The notes under the pieces were generated by a model that was not told where the DNA came from, ran no database searches, and saw only the letters and a list, made by a program, of their open reading frames with translations. Both the position numbers and the translations under genes were made by a program. DNA of 64,000 nt from Choristoneura fumiferana (taxonomy: Eukaryota > Arthropoda > Insecta > Lepidoptera > Tortricidae): positions 18,988,716 to 19,052,715 of the forward strand of contig NC_133478.1 of assembly GCF_025370935.1 (NCBI RefSeq), given 5' to 3'. The stretch's first letter is position 1, and each line of letters opens with the position of its first letter. Below, piece after piece: positions 10,171-20,799 of the stretch.

Positions 10171-11473
10171 AGAGCGTTTAAAGCAAACAGAGAACATGTC
10201 CAAGACCAAAACATTTTTAAATGAATCAAGGTTTTGTTTTGTCTGTTTTTTACTAAAATAGGCTTGCGTCCATTATTTCTAACTAACGGTAAGCGAAGAT
10301 AATAGTCTTAATTGGAGCACGCATGCACATTAGATGCCCATTCAACAATCATTTGTCTGATTTAAGCTCTCTCTTAGCCTTTTAATAACAAATGCTTCTT
10401 TATATCTCTTTGTATGGATTTAGTTCAAATTGCAATAGGTTCTTTGCAACAACCAATCGAGTTTAAAAGTGCCACAATTGCTATTTACTCATAAAAAAAA
10501 GTATCTGCGCTCACCGACATTAATTTCAAAGCTAGAATTGTTTGAAATTCGTACTTTTGCTAAGCTTTAATGGCCAGAAATAGGGATGGGCTAGAGCTAA
10601 CAGTGAAGAATAAGTACGAGCCATTTAAAATATACTCAGCGGCATATAAACTTGGCCCACTCTACATACAAAATTACCTTTTACTGCACACATTTCAGAG
10701 CCAGATTTTTTGCCGTTCAGTATATATTGTACACTTTAAGTAACACAAGATTAAATAAACTCAATCTCAATGTAACTATTTAGTTGAAGCCTTGGAATGT
10801 TTCGATGTAGCGTTCGATTCTACAAAAAAGTCACGTCGCCGCATGTATATTAATTTACACGTAATTAGGTATATTATTTATAAACTATGTGTTAAGCTAA
10901 GGCAAGATACGGCAAGCTGTAAAACAATTAATTTCGTTGCAAATTCGATAATTTTGTGGGCTGTGAACTTTTGAGGTACTTTATGGTTTCATTGTCAGAT
11001 TAGGACCAAATATCAGGGCATTTAATGCCTTTTCCTTTTGCTAATTAATAATTAAACGCTACAATAGTGCCAAAGGAAATTGCACTCAGACGTCGTCTAT
11101 CAGATTTTTTTAGTTTCATCCTCCATAAAATTAATGACAACCATTCAACATTGAACATACTTAATGCTAACACTTTTATAATTTTAGAACCGCTTTAGAG
11201 TCTTGCTTCTTGTATATTGATCTATGATGGGGCTCGATTACTCAATACTTAACACTAAGTACACATTATCTAAGTGCCAGGGACTTTATACAATACGCCT
11301 ATAATAACACAAGCTACACACATAAATACTTAACTAAATGTATTGCACGAAAAATAGGGATTTAGTTAAATAATTTACATAATTACACTTAAGTACGCGT
11401 TTGAACTTAACGGTCTTTTGCATCGCTCCACAATGGAAAGTCTTGGTCAATCTTTAGCCAATGAGCGCGCGTG
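10171..11473. other. Intergenic / Vsx 3' flank, no gene seen
   Basis: AT-rich, mostly non-repetitive sequence downstream of the Vsx stop codon. Part of it may be Vsx 3' UTR if a distal poly(A) site is used. No coding exon was recognised. Confidence 0.4.
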
Positions 11474-11479
11474 TTTATT
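11474..11479 (-). promoter_or_regulatory. Candidate poly(A) signal AATAAA of Vsx
   Basis: AATAAA on the minus strand, 37 bases after the TGA of the last Vsx exon. A 3' UTR this short would be unusual for a developmental transcription factor, so more distal sites may be preferred. Confidence 0.35.
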
Positions 11480-11516
11480 GACCAATCGCGGGCCTCGCGG
11501 GTTGCAGATGTGTGTG

Positions 11517-11651
11517 TCAGTAGAGGGGGGGCGGCTGCGAGTGCGGGTCGAGCGGGGGCGGCTCGGTGCCGACGTCGATGTCGATGGGGCCGTCGTCGTC
11601 GGCGCCGGGAGCCAGCGGCGTCCCCGCGCCGGGCCGCGTCAGCCCTCGCAC
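11517..11651 (-). CDS. Vsx: Vsx homeobox protein, last coding exon
   Basis: This exon encodes the C-terminal 44 residues and the stop TGA (11519-11517). The acceptor is TGTGGTTCCAG at 11652 and the exon opens in phase 0 with GTG, matching the phase-0 donor of the previous exon. The peptide starts VRGLTRPGAGTPLAPG, continues with the acidic run DDDGPIDID and ends in a proline-rich tail, SQPPPLY. The acidic block after the OAR motif is reminiscent of the acidic end of vertebrate VSX2. The exon is extremely GC-rich compared with its surroundings, which supports it being coding. Frame and splice sites are read directly. Assignment to this gene rests on phase, order and spacing, because the tail itself is not strongly conserved. 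Confidence 0.88.
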   Translation of the reverse strand: MRGLTRPGAGTPLAPGADDDGPIDIDVGTEPPPLDPHSQPPPLY

Positions 11652-12179
11652 CTGGAACCACATGTAGCCAATTAAAGAAAGTCACAGGTCCCGTTCAATA
11701 TCAGGAAATGCACCGGCAACAAGATCGTGGAACGTCTGTAGGTACAGACTAGCCTGGATAAAAACTGACTTCAGTAATAGAGACAATTGATTGAAGAGGA
11801 AGACTATAGGTACTGTTGAGGGAGAAAGCTACTCGAGAAGAGCGGTGTGGCAGCCCCCCATTTGTTAGACGACATGACGGGCAACCAGTGGATACAGGTG
11901 GCAAGTTATTGTTCTAGTTGCTTGTTCTTTCTGAACACCGTCTTTGGGCAATATCCTCGTATGGGCATATATTTCGAAACAGTAGAACATCTACCCGCGA
12001 AATGTAGAATATCGTTGCAGAACCATGCCGTTCCAGCGTGTTACACATGTTACTGATGGCATCCACACAACTGTAATGATATGCTCTTGGACAGTATGCC
12101 CTGGTATTCTGGGCCTTGGCACACTGGCAGGCACTGCTGTTGTTGTGTGACAGGTCACACTATCGTTGCTTCCACCCAC
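11652..12179 (-). other. Vsx intron, 528 bp
   Basis: The donor CAG|GTGGGT at 12179 and acceptor TTCCAG at 11652 give a 528-bp intron between the OAR exon and the last exon. If it is retained, the frame stays open from the donor to a stop at 11993-11991, adding about 62 unrelated residues. The intron contains the decayed exon copy described separately. Confidence 0.85.
12045..12148 (-). pseudogene. Decayed tandem copy of the Vsx OAR exon and its donor
   Basis: The minus strand reads AACAACAGCAGTGCCTGCC, ..GCCAAGGCCCAG.., then CATACTGTCCAAGAGCAT, closely matching the functional exon's AACAACAGCATCGCCTGCC, ..GCCAAAGCACAG.., CATACTGTCCAACAACAT. Similarity continues across the exon end, where the functional CAG|GTGGGTGG is replaced by CAGTTGTGTGG, destroying the GT donor. 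The offset is 109-113 bp. Conserved peptide letters are NNS.AC..AKAQ...A. Only the 3' half of the exon is duplicated and it lacks an acceptor of its own, so it should not be spliced in. This reads as a small tandem duplication that has since lost function. Confidence 0.72.
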
Positions 12180-12356
12180 CTGCAACAGTATGTTGTTGGA
12201 CAGTATGCGCGCCTGGTGCTCCTGTGCTTTGGCGCGCAGGCAGGCGATGCTGTTGTTGCGGAAGGCCTCCGGATCCTCGTAGTTGGCGGGTTCCGGCGAC
12301 GCGCGGCCCTTGGCTGACGACGACGCCGTGGTGCTGCTAGCTGGAGAACTCTGGGC
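12180..12356 (-). CDS. Vsx: Vsx homeobox protein, OAR-motif exon
   Basis: This exon encodes 59 residues. It begins AQSSPASSTTASSSAKG, a serine/threonine-rich linker, then ASPEPANYEDPEAFR, then the OAR-like motif NNSIACLRAKAQEHQARIL, and ends SNNILLQ. SIA.LR.KA.EH is the core of the OAR (otp/aristaless/rax) domain, found near the C-terminus of paired-like homeodomain proteins including VSX. In relatives it modulates transactivation. The acceptor TTTGTTCACCAG lies at 12357 and the donor CAG|GTGGGT at 12180/12179, both phase 0, fitting the neighbouring exons exactly. Confidence 0.94.
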
Positions 12357-12827
12357 CTGGTGAACAAATTGCTGGTTAATTTGTAGCATGGTAAAAAGGC
12401 TGCATAAGAAAGAACAGATAGGTTCCTCTAAGGCATAATTTTCACCACATCTGTACAAAGAGGAGGCATTAGGATACGACATAAAATCAACTGATTATGG
12501 TTTGCCAGTTTCTTCATTTACAATTTTGATGGGTAAGAAGTGTGAGCAGGCTGTATATAAGCGGATGATATACAAGTTACCCGTAGTAAATGGATTTATT
12601 ATAATTATTGCCTAATAATTAAATAATTATGTTGTTTCTGAGAAAATATCTTTTTTCATAGGTTCGTGTTGTACTGACGCTGATGACGCTTTATCACATA
12701 ACTTTCGCCTATAAATGTCCCACTGCTGAGGCCTCCTCTCAGAATTATGGAACTTGGGCTGTAGTTACAGAGTCAGTAAATAGCGTATAGCGTGGATTAA
12801 GGATAGCGGATTGTGGGTTGCTGGTAC
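12357..12827 (-). other. Vsx intron, 471 bp
   Basis: The intron runs between donor CAG|GTACCA (12828/12827) and acceptor CACCAG (12357). It holds a SINE-type fragment at about 12708-12768 with the phrase TGTCCCACTGCTGAGGCCTC, widespread in moths and related to 55905-56119. Otherwise it is AT-rich and featureless. Confidence 0.85.
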
Positions 12828-12988
12828 CTGAGTGTCGTGGTTGTCGTGGAGGTCGTGGGGGTCGCGGGGGTCGCGGGGGTCGCGCGGCGAGGCGGAGGCG
12901 GCGCGGTCGCCCTCCGCCTCCGACCCCTCGCGTTCCGACCCCGACTCTTTCAGGTGGTGTGCCGCCTCCAAGCTCTTGCGGTGCATAC
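12828..12988 (-). CDS. Vsx: Vsx homeobox protein, CVC-end and RDP/HD-repeat exon
   Basis: The exon starts in phase 1: the last G of the preceding exon joins GT here to make the glycine of APWLLG, followed by MHRKSLEAAHHLKESG, the end of the CVC domain. Then come an acidic stretch (SEREGSEAEGDRAAS) and a repeat of Asp with Arg, Pro and His (RDPRDPRDPHDLHDNHD) before DTQ. The acceptor is ATTTCCAG at 12989 and the donor is CAG|GTACCA at 12828/12827. MH(R/K)KS(L/I)EAA directly after WLLG is diagnostic for Vsx proteins. The Asp-rich repeat is encoded by a run of 9-base units (GTCGCGGGG on the plus strand, 12835-12891) that is likely to vary in length. Confidence 0.95.
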
Positions 12989-13304
12989 CTGGAAATAATA
13001 AGCTTTATATGTAGGCAGGCTTCCGAACGCTGTAAAATACAAGGTATATTAAAAAAACAAACAATCCTACTAATCCTACTGTTTTTAAGTACTAAACCTA
13101 AATGCTAAATTTTGGATTTTGGCCTTACGTCTCGATTCTAACTTAATTTGGTGCTACGGATTACGTACATAATTTTGTCATAGGTACTGGCCAAAATGAC
13201 CCGAGCATGTGTTCCTTATACCCGTAATAGACGGTTGTTCAAGAACAAACGGATCAAACAGTCAGTTTGTACAGAACAAATTAATGTTAATCCTCTGACT
13301 CTAG

Positions 13305-13438
13305 TACAGTCGACTTCATAAACTTGTGAGCAAAAATTTTATCAAAATATGTGAACACGCTTCTACGCCGTTGACAATAGAGTCGTGTTCAGATATTTTT
13401 GATCAAATTTTTGCTCTAAGTTTATGAACTCGACTATA
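13305..13438. mobile_element. MITE, TACAGTCGACTTCATAAAC family
   Basis: A 134-bp palindrome. The left arm TACAGTCGACTTCATAAACT plus GCAAAAATTTTATCAAAATA pairs with the right arm GATCAAATTTTTGCTC plus AAGTTTATGAACTCGACTAT. No coding capacity. Confidence 0.8.
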
Positions 13439-13440
13439 TA

Positions 13441-13692
13441 GTTGAAAAAACCGGCGAAGAGCGTGTCGGACACGCCCAAAATAGGGTTCCGTAGCCATTA
13501 AGAAAAAATAAGTAATATTTTTCTAAGGATTTCGTATAAAAAAAATTTCACCCACCGGTTTATATTTTAGAGGGGGGTCGATTTTAATGAAAAGCATTGA
13601 TAGTCCCTGAGCAAAGCCGCGGACGGACAGACAGACAGACATGGCGAAACTATAAGGGTTCCGTTTTTGCCATTTTGGCTCCGGAACCCTAA
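13441..13692 (-). repeat. GGTTCCGTAGCC repeat, short copy
   Basis: Contains GAGCGTGTCGGACACGCCC, AGGGTTCCGTAGCCATTAAG, the AGCAAAGCCGCGGACGGACA block and finally GGAACCCT. It belongs to the same broad family as 3297-3857. Confidence 0.75.
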
Positions 13693-13836
13693 AAATGATG
13701 CATGTATTACCAGGGTGGAAACTTTTAATAAATAATTTCACAATGATTTTCTTGACAAAGGTATGGGAAGTCAACATAACATTAGTACCTAACGCAAAGA
13801 TTACCCTGGTAGATGAATCAGTTTGTTGGACTGTAC
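13693..13836. mobile_element. MITE, CCAGGGTGGAACC family (copy 1)
   Basis: Left part ACCAGGGTGGAAACTTTTAA, internal TTTTCTTGACAAAGGTATGG and AACATAACATTAGTA, right part TTACCCTGGTAGATGAATCA and TTGGACTGTAC. Copies 2 and 3 are at 34245-34762 (split by a SINE) and 52661-52796. Confidence 0.7.
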
Positions 13837-14952
13837 ATTCGGATATGGCTCTAATCGCAAATTCGCTCTAAATTAATGTTAGTTTTCCTATCTATTTGAT
13901 TCGGAAACAACATTATAAAAATTCATTTTTTGATAATACACCTCTTGAATGAGTCATCTTTTTAATCTCCTCACCCATATCCTTACAATACAACGAATAC
14001 AACGGTACTGATCTAGTTCTATTTTTTCCAACAAGGTGGCCTTGAAATATGCAAATCTAAAATTCTTATTCATATTTCCTGCCCTAAATAACATTAAAAC
14101 GTTCTTAGGGATGCATATTTCTCGCTCCAACGTCGTAACCAGCAATAAAAAGTTAAGTAACCGGATTTAGCCGACAACTCCGGGAGCTAAATTAAATTTG
14201 AACATAATACAATTTGCGGGTCCCGCGGGCCGGAGGTGCTCGTAACTCAATGTTAGCATTCATTTTAAACAAACGGCAAGATACTGATGATGTGGTTGTT
14301 CAGGGAACAGCAGAGTTGTTACGTTCTAACCTCAGCTAATAAGGGTCGTTACGGACTGCATTCTGACTTCAACATAACTACTTCTAAGTCGCTACACTCT
14401 CGACAGAGTCATCGTGGTTGTAAATTGAGAAGTAGTAGTGGACCTTCATGATGAATTTCTTGGGAAAATAGTGTGATGGTTTTCCGTTGCCTCCTACACC
14501 GCAGAGCTGGAGTCCGTAGTTTATAGTTGGCTATAGAGTGCTGCTGTCCACTCATATTAGGGTGGAGCGAATTGCCTTTTTGGATTATTAATGCTGAATA
14601 CTTAGTGCAAAAAAAGTTGCGATTTGTTCAAAGGTTTATGAAAAAAAACTAAACTACTTTGAGCCCTCTACTGTCATTTAAAGATTTCAAAATCTGTTAA
14701 GTTAAATTCCGTAAAATGTTGTATTTTCACCTAAAATTATGTTGTCATCTTATTCGATATATATTTTAGCCTCTGTAATGCACTAAATGTACCAAAAGTT
14801 GAAATTAAATAGACTGCCAAAACTACCATACCATCAATTTTCTTTTAGGTATGTATGTATTGATACAATTTTTGATTGAAGTTGATGTCCCGTCACTTTT
14901 CAGCACATTTAAAACATATTTATTTATTTTTATGCGAATTTTTTTTTTGCAG

Positions 14953-15240
14953 GTGGTAGGACCTTGTGCAAGGTCCGCCCGGATTGCTACCACCATCTTG
15001 CTCGCTAATCCTGCCGTGAAGCAGCAGTGCTTGCACTGTTGTGTTTCGGCGTGTAGAGTATAAGACAGCCGGTGAAATTACTGGCACGTGAGGTATCCCA
15101 TCTTAGGCCTCTAGGTTGGCAACGTGTCTGCAATACCCCTGGTGTTGCAGATATTTATGGGCGGTGGTGATCTCTTACCATCAGGAGACCCACTTGCTCG
15201 TTTGCCATCCAATCGAATAAAAAATAAATAAAATAAATAA
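14953..15240 (+). repeat. Retroposon 3' end, GGTGGTAGGACCTTGTGC family
   Basis: GGTGGTAGGACCTTGTGCAA, GCTACCACCATCTTGCTCGC, CTTAGGCCTCTAGGTTGGCA and GGTGATCTCTTACCATCAGG are followed by an A/TAAA-rich tail. The second, shorter copy is at 35741-35945. This block is frequent in moths as the 3' portion of a LINE or its derived SINE. Which element owns it cannot be told here. Confidence 0.75.
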
Positions 15241-15666
15241 ATAAAATAATTAAGAAGTTTTCATAAAATAATCAAAATCTTCGAGGTAAGGTATAGTGGT
15301 ATAGTGGGCTAAAAAATAATTATAAAATATTTTATGTAAGAAACTAGTCCATGCAAGTTTTTAGAGGTATTCGAAACTAATTAAACAACTTTTTTTTCTC
15401 CATACATAGACGCTCCACCCTAACTTACGTGTCAGGTCCCTGTCACCTTTTACGATACCTAAGGGAAGAGATGGGTCCTTAGCTATACTGAAACCGGCCA
15501 CGGCAACGTAACTGATTATACATTTTCCACTGCAGTTACGTTGCAATTAGAGTCCAGTCCGTTTGTACTTCATGACTTAATGAGACTCTAATAAGAAAGT
15601 CTAAGTATAAGAAACTAGGAATGTAACATTTGTTATTATTAATACCTAACGTAGTTTATAATTTTC

Positions 15667-16088
15667 TTAATAAAAAAAACCCCCCAGATCACCGTCGCTG
15701 CTCATTGTGCCCAGAAGGCTGGCAGCATTGCCACGTTGGATCGCGAGGCTGATCCTTTGCCCAAAATAGCTGCCAGCCCGCTGGTCACCCGTAGCATCTA
15801 TTAGGCGCGTGGATATCTCCTTGGCGATATCGCGCGCGCCAGGTCCCCACGACCCCAGAGTCTCAACACCAAACGGCGCAAAAATGTAGCCTTCCCCAAG
15901 AACTGCATATTTGCGCCGTTTGAGTTGCTCTGCTGTTGCTGTTGCTGCGCCAGCCGTTTATAATTAGTCTTTAAAAAGTCATAAGTGGATCTTTGAAAGA
16001 AAAACTCCGCAAGCTCCGTAGTTCGTTGCGTCCAAATCAAGCCACATTGTCGGGCGATCGCATCATGGATGCGGCGTCGCATGCTCAT
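15667..16088 (-). pseudogene. LINE ORF2 C-terminus, frameshifted
   Basis: On the minus strand one frame opens MRRRIHDAIARQCGLIWTQR and continues TTELAEFFFQRSTYDFLKTN and LAQQQQQQ. After a frameshift near 15900 the next frame reads FAPFGVETLGSWGPGARDIA, KEISTRLIDATGDQRAGSYF, GQRISLAIQRGNAASLLGTM and stops with TAA at 15669-15667. The GSYF.QRISLAIQRGNAAS signature is a conserved C-terminal block in a group of metazoan non-LTR elements. Total length is about 140 residues. The frameshift shows it is not functional. It is the best preserved LINE coding remnant in the window. Confidence 0.8.
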
Positions 16089-16719
16089 TATGCAACGTCG
16101 TAAACTGCAAGCTGCATGACGCGATGCAATAATCTGTTTACAAGCTGTGCTAGTCTAGCGGAGAATATGAATGATGATCGGGGCGAAGAAACCTTTTTGA
16201 TTAACGACGTTGAAACTTAAATACGAGTAAGTCAGGGCGTTACGGGCGTTTATTCCGTTTGATTTTTGTGGGCACATTTTTGTTGACATAGTAGATTTTG
16301 TTGCAGTTTCCAGGTTATCTAGGACAAGTCCAGGATGTCTAAAAAATAGTCGAAAATGTCATAAAATTCATAAAAAGCCAGAGAGATCTGTTCTTAACAA
16401 AAATATGACTAGGAAAATGAGACTCTGAAACCCTCGAATAATGAATGACTCTCTTACACAATAATACTAAAGACTCTGTAAGATAGACATTTGCGAGTCT
16501 ATTTTTTACAATATCAACCCCTATGCTTCGTTATTTTGATAAAAAATTAATAACCTAAGCAAATATCTTTATTCAATTTAGGCAATACAATTTATAAATA
16601 TATTTTTAAAACAGATTTACAATATTATTAATTCAATTATTAACTAACATAATACCTAGGTAGCATTATTTTATATGGCAAACACGTCGTCAAGAGACGT
16701 CACTGGCATGGACCATGAC

Positions 16720-16880
16720 CATTACCTCTTAACCAAATTAGAAAAGTTCAACACTTCAAGTTCAATATCTCAAAAACACCCAAAGAGATTTTTATGAAAC
16801 AGCTAGAAACAACACCCAAGGAAACTCGCTTTCCCGTAAAAAAACCGAATCAAAATTTGTTTATCCGTTTCAGAGCTACA
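16720..16880 (-). repeat. Diverged CCCCGACGC-type repeat
   Basis: Contains the family phrases TTCAATATCTCAAAAACACC, TTTTATGAAACAGCT and GTTTATCCGTTTCAGAGCTAC with many differences. It is followed 80 bp later by a closer copy at 16962-17167. Confidence 0.5.
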
Positions 16881-16961
16881 ACGCCGCAGGTAGACTAAGA
16901 TTTGTTATACTTAGCATTGTAGGCGCTTTGGTGTTGTATCTACTGTAAGCCTATACATATA

Positions 16962-17167
16962 ACCTTACCAACAAAAAGTTGGAAAAGCCCCCAGACTTTA
17001 TCACTTCGAAGTTCAATATCTCAAAAACAGCGAAACCGATTTTGATGAAACATGTTTAAGAACCATAGCTAAAGACCCAGATAAAAAAAACTGCATTCAT
17101 ATCGGTCCACCCCTTTAAGAGCTTCGGTGCCACAGACAGACAGGCCTCTTTTGCGTCGGGGGTTAAA
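16962..17167 (-). repeat. CCCCGACGC repeat, inverted copy
   Basis: CTTACCAACAAAAAGTTGGA through AACCATAGCTAAAGACCC to TTTTGCGTCGGGGGTTAAAA. A further end fragment (CTTTGCGTCGGGGATTAAAA) follows at about 17222-17245. Confidence 0.8.
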
Positions 17168-18479
17168 AATGTAAACTGTTATAAATAAATAGACAGACAT
17201 TGGCGTAAAACGTATCACAACCCTCTTTGCGTCGGGGATTAAAAATTGAGCTGATGAAAAAATCCCTATAATTACGAGACCTGCTGCTTACAAGATAGCA
17301 CGAGAATCGGTTGAAGGACAGACAGACGGACAGCCGGCCATGCGGAAGCATTTTTGAAAATTAAATGAATAAAGTTTATTCAACACACACATAAAAGTAG
17401 TTGAAATACAAAATATGAAATAAAATATAAAATAATATATTTATATTTATAATATATTTTTGCCCAAGCCGAAACGGACAGTTAACAATATAAGGATGGA
17501 ATGAGCAATTTTATTCTTTTTTTTGAGTTGGTTGAAAACTGACAAAGAAGTTACTATACCGGCATGCTCTGGACTCTATAGTTTACTCCGATCATCGGAT
17601 CTTCTGAGCATCGGACTAAGAATTCTACCTGCCTACTTATGGTAGGTACTTGGCGGAACCGTCCCGAAGATGGCAGCGGATTTCAATGGACTCTCAGGTT
17701 TATTTAATACAAGTTTCTTTTATATATTTTTAGAATTTTTTGAGCGAACGTATATACACAGGGTTTCCTTTCAAATCATACCCCTTTAAGACTTTTGTCG
17801 GCTAAATTATTAAACTAGATTAGAAACTAAATTATCGACAAATGTTTCACGCAACACGCATGCCCTAAGGTCAACGATCAATATACGCAATAATGGACAT
17901 CTCTAACTCATACACGACTAATCCACAATTCTACAAATGCCCAAGATGCGATGCAGTCCGCCGCAAGTTATAGCCATCCGTGACTTGGAAGCAAACGGGA
18001 CTGTAAGTAAGTATGTAATAAGTACATGCGTTATGCCGGCTATGTCATAATTTACTTGACAAGTCTTGCGTGCTACAAGACAATCGCCTTATTTAATGGC
18101 ACGTAGAAGAGAGCTCGTAGCGTGTTCGGTTTCAAAATAGGGTGGACCATCTCTTCCCGCGGGTGTCGTAAAAGGCGACTAAGGGACCTTTATTCATCTG
18201 ACGACCATAGCCACTCTGACAAACGTGTAACGACTTGTAGAAGAGAAGCCTTAAGTCTCTTAAAAATAACCCGGGGCATTTCAGCGGATGTTAAATAGCT
18301 TAAATTGATCAGATGCCAAGAAGTGGAGAAGTCGAAAAATAGTTCGCAAATTTTAAAGCGGATAACTTGGATATTTAAGTACAATGAGGTAGACGTCGTC
18401 GTGAGGCAAAAGAATGAACTCAAAGTGGAATTATTTGAAAGGTAAGTCCCAAGAAGGATTTTTGATACAGTTCAAGAAG

Positions 18480-18775
18480 CGGATGGCACATGTTGTACAA
18501 CAATGAATCTCGAGCTGGAAGCACCGATCCGAAAAGAAAACATCGTCAGATACTGGAAGGTACAAAGGCACACCACACGTGGGCAGGACACTTGGAAAGG
18601 ATGGGGACGACAGGGCTGTTAGGACAATTTTCACGTGGACCTGGCAACAAAAAAGGTCCAGGGGAATATCCAGGAAGCGGTGGAAGGACTGTGTAGAGGA
18701 AGATCTCAGGCACATAGGCAAAAGAGCATCGTGGAGAAAGGAGGCCAGGGATAAAGCAAAATTGTGAAATATTGT
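18480..18775 (+). pseudogene. LINE reverse-transcriptase C-terminus fragment
   Basis: Readable in two frames. HHTWAGHLERMG is the W.GH..RM motif typical of the end of insect LINE reverse transcriptases. After a frame change it continues RSRGISRKRWKDCVEEDLRH and WRKEARDKAKL, matching the usual G.(R/K)RW.D.V..DL...W...A.DR pattern. It is frameshifted and 5'-truncated. Confidence 0.75.
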
Positions 18776-19371
18776 TGAGGTTGTAGCACCACAGGAGAAA
18801 TAGAGAGATGTAGACGTCTGAGTGCTGGGTATGGCGTAGTAGTAGCTATTTTTAATTGGCGATTGGCAATTAGAGGTGTCAACAGGGTGTCATCTTCATT
18901 TATTGAGCACGAGCATGTTAAATACAAGACATGCTACATAATTAACAGTGTGAGCTGTATAAATAAATACTCTAAATAAAAAATACTTCTAAAGAAACGA
19001 ATGTATCCTAAACGGCAGATCTATAGTTTTAATGTGCCCTCTATATCTCTACATTATCTAGTAGATAGTTCGCAAATGAACTTCGACTTTAAACAGCGAA
19101 GTCATGCCAAGCAATGTGAGGTAACTGGTAAATCGATAGGGGTTATAGAGGTCAGACGATCCGCATTCGAACTCAGTGGTATTGAGTTAGAAGAGTCATT
19201 AGGTTACTGTCCAATTACGGATGTCATATCATTTATTAGATTAAAAATTTAAGTTTAACAGTAACAAAAAAACATATTAAATGGGTCGTATTTAGCTGGG
19301 TCCTTAAGCTTCATAGTCAGGTTCTTTTACTACCTTCTACACTACCTACCGTTAAATTTTCTGTTAAATTA

Positions 19372-19580
19372 ACAACCTAAACCAACTTAGAAAAAAAAAA
19401 CCCGACATTGTTAGGTACTTCAAAGTTCAATATCTCAAAAACGACAAACCGATTTTAATGAAATTTGGCTAAGAACTATTACGACGAATATTTTTAAATC
19501 CGTTTAGGAGTTATGATGCCACGAAAAGATACTAGCGCAGAGGTCAAACTTTCAACACCCTTCTTTTTAGATCGGGGGTT
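19372..19580 (-). repeat. CCCCGACGC repeat, inverted copy
   Basis: Begins AACCTAAACCAACTTAG and continues TTCAATATCTCAAAAACGAC to CCCTTCTTTTTAGATCGGGG. More diverged than the other copies. Confidence 0.7.
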
Positions 19581-20229
19581 AAAAAACTAACTACGCATCT
19601 TTTAGTCTCTAAATATTCTGCAAGCCCACCGCCCGGAGAGCGGGGTACCTACAAAAGATACTCGGTAAGCTAGATGAAATATTACCACACGACGCAATCC
19701 CGTTATCTTGGGCTGCGAACAATCTGCCAGGGCATATAATATATTGTATATACAGCATGCGTGCAGTAAATAACGCCCTGATTAGGCATGCAGCCGGCGA
19801 CGGCACGCCACTAAAAATCCCGTAAAAATACTACCCGCTGAGTTATTAAAGGCCGTAATATGGAGATGTCGCCCAGGGGCTGGCGCTCTGATGAGAATTT
19901 TAAATTTTGTTGGTTTTTCAGTCGAGAACACGATGTTTCTAGACGGGAGTTCTCGTACATGATGATAGGTGAAGAGTGTGAAGAGATGGGAGACGATAGG
20001 AATTGGAAACAACTTAGTTTAAAAACAATATTTGCTGCGGAGTGTATTTATACAGGGATTATCTCTCATAATACTAATATATGTTTTCTGTTGTATAATA
20101 AATTCGTCTTTGATTTTAATTAGTTTACTGAACAGCTTTTCTCTTACGTATCTACACCTACCGAGACACTTGATCGACTCAAGCATAATACAAACGTACC
20201 AAATTCCGTACCACTTTTAACCAAAGCTC

Positions 20230-20430
20230 GCAATTAACAACGTAACCCCAATCCCTCAGGTCCGGGACTTAACTGGTCATTAACGTAACGCATGCGAGGA
20301 TCACGTCCAATAATGGCCTGATTTGGGCGTTAGCATGGGAACTTTGTCCATTAGCATGGACCCGGGTATCCGGGAACACTTCTGGATATAAATCGTCTTG
20401 ATTTACGTCCCGACTCGACTCTAGCGGTGG
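20230..20430. other. Repeat-poor segment in the long Vsx intron
   Basis: About 200 bp of higher GC content without similarity to any repeat seen elsewhere in the window. It contains a direct repeat of TTAGCATGG (20331 and 20352) and the palindrome-like CCCGGGTATCCGGG. Possible regulatory DNA; no gene seen. Confidence 0.25.
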
Positions 20431-20639
20431 CCAAATGCTTGTAGTTGTTATCAATTAGTTCATGGAATTTATTGTAGTGCGCTGTTGGAGCTTCAAGTGT
20501 CTTAGCTTTAAACAATAAACAGACCATTTGCAATGCACATTTGATTTTTGAAATAAATAAAATATGTTTTTCTTTTACAATATAGAATCCGAAAAAATCT
20601 GAGTGAAGTTATGTTTATATAGAAGGAATAGTGGTAATA

Positions 20640-20770
20640 TTTACAGACGATATCCGGCAACAAGCTGGCGTAAACTGGATGCAAGTGGCGTGGATAGGCA
20701 AGACTGGAAAAGTAGAGAGGAGGTCTATGCCGAAGACGCGCGCTATAAAGGGCTGCAATATATAGATAGA
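20640..20770 (+). pseudogene. LINE tail fragment
   Basis: Reads NIYRRYPATSWRKLDASGVD and RQDWKSREEVYAEDA, a decayed form of the W..A.DR..W...EE.Y LINE C-terminus. Confidence 0.5.
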
Positions 20771-20799
20771 CCGGTAATATTTATTCAAAAGACATCACG

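Noticed and set aside
11407..11685. 92-codon Arg/Ala-rich frame on the minus strand
   Set aside because: It is an out-of-frame reading of the GC-rich last Vsx exon; the spliced frame is supported by phase and stop.
12813..13108. Plus-strand Gly/Arg- or Val-rich frames
   Set aside because: Antisense shadow of the RDP/HD-repeat Vsx exon.
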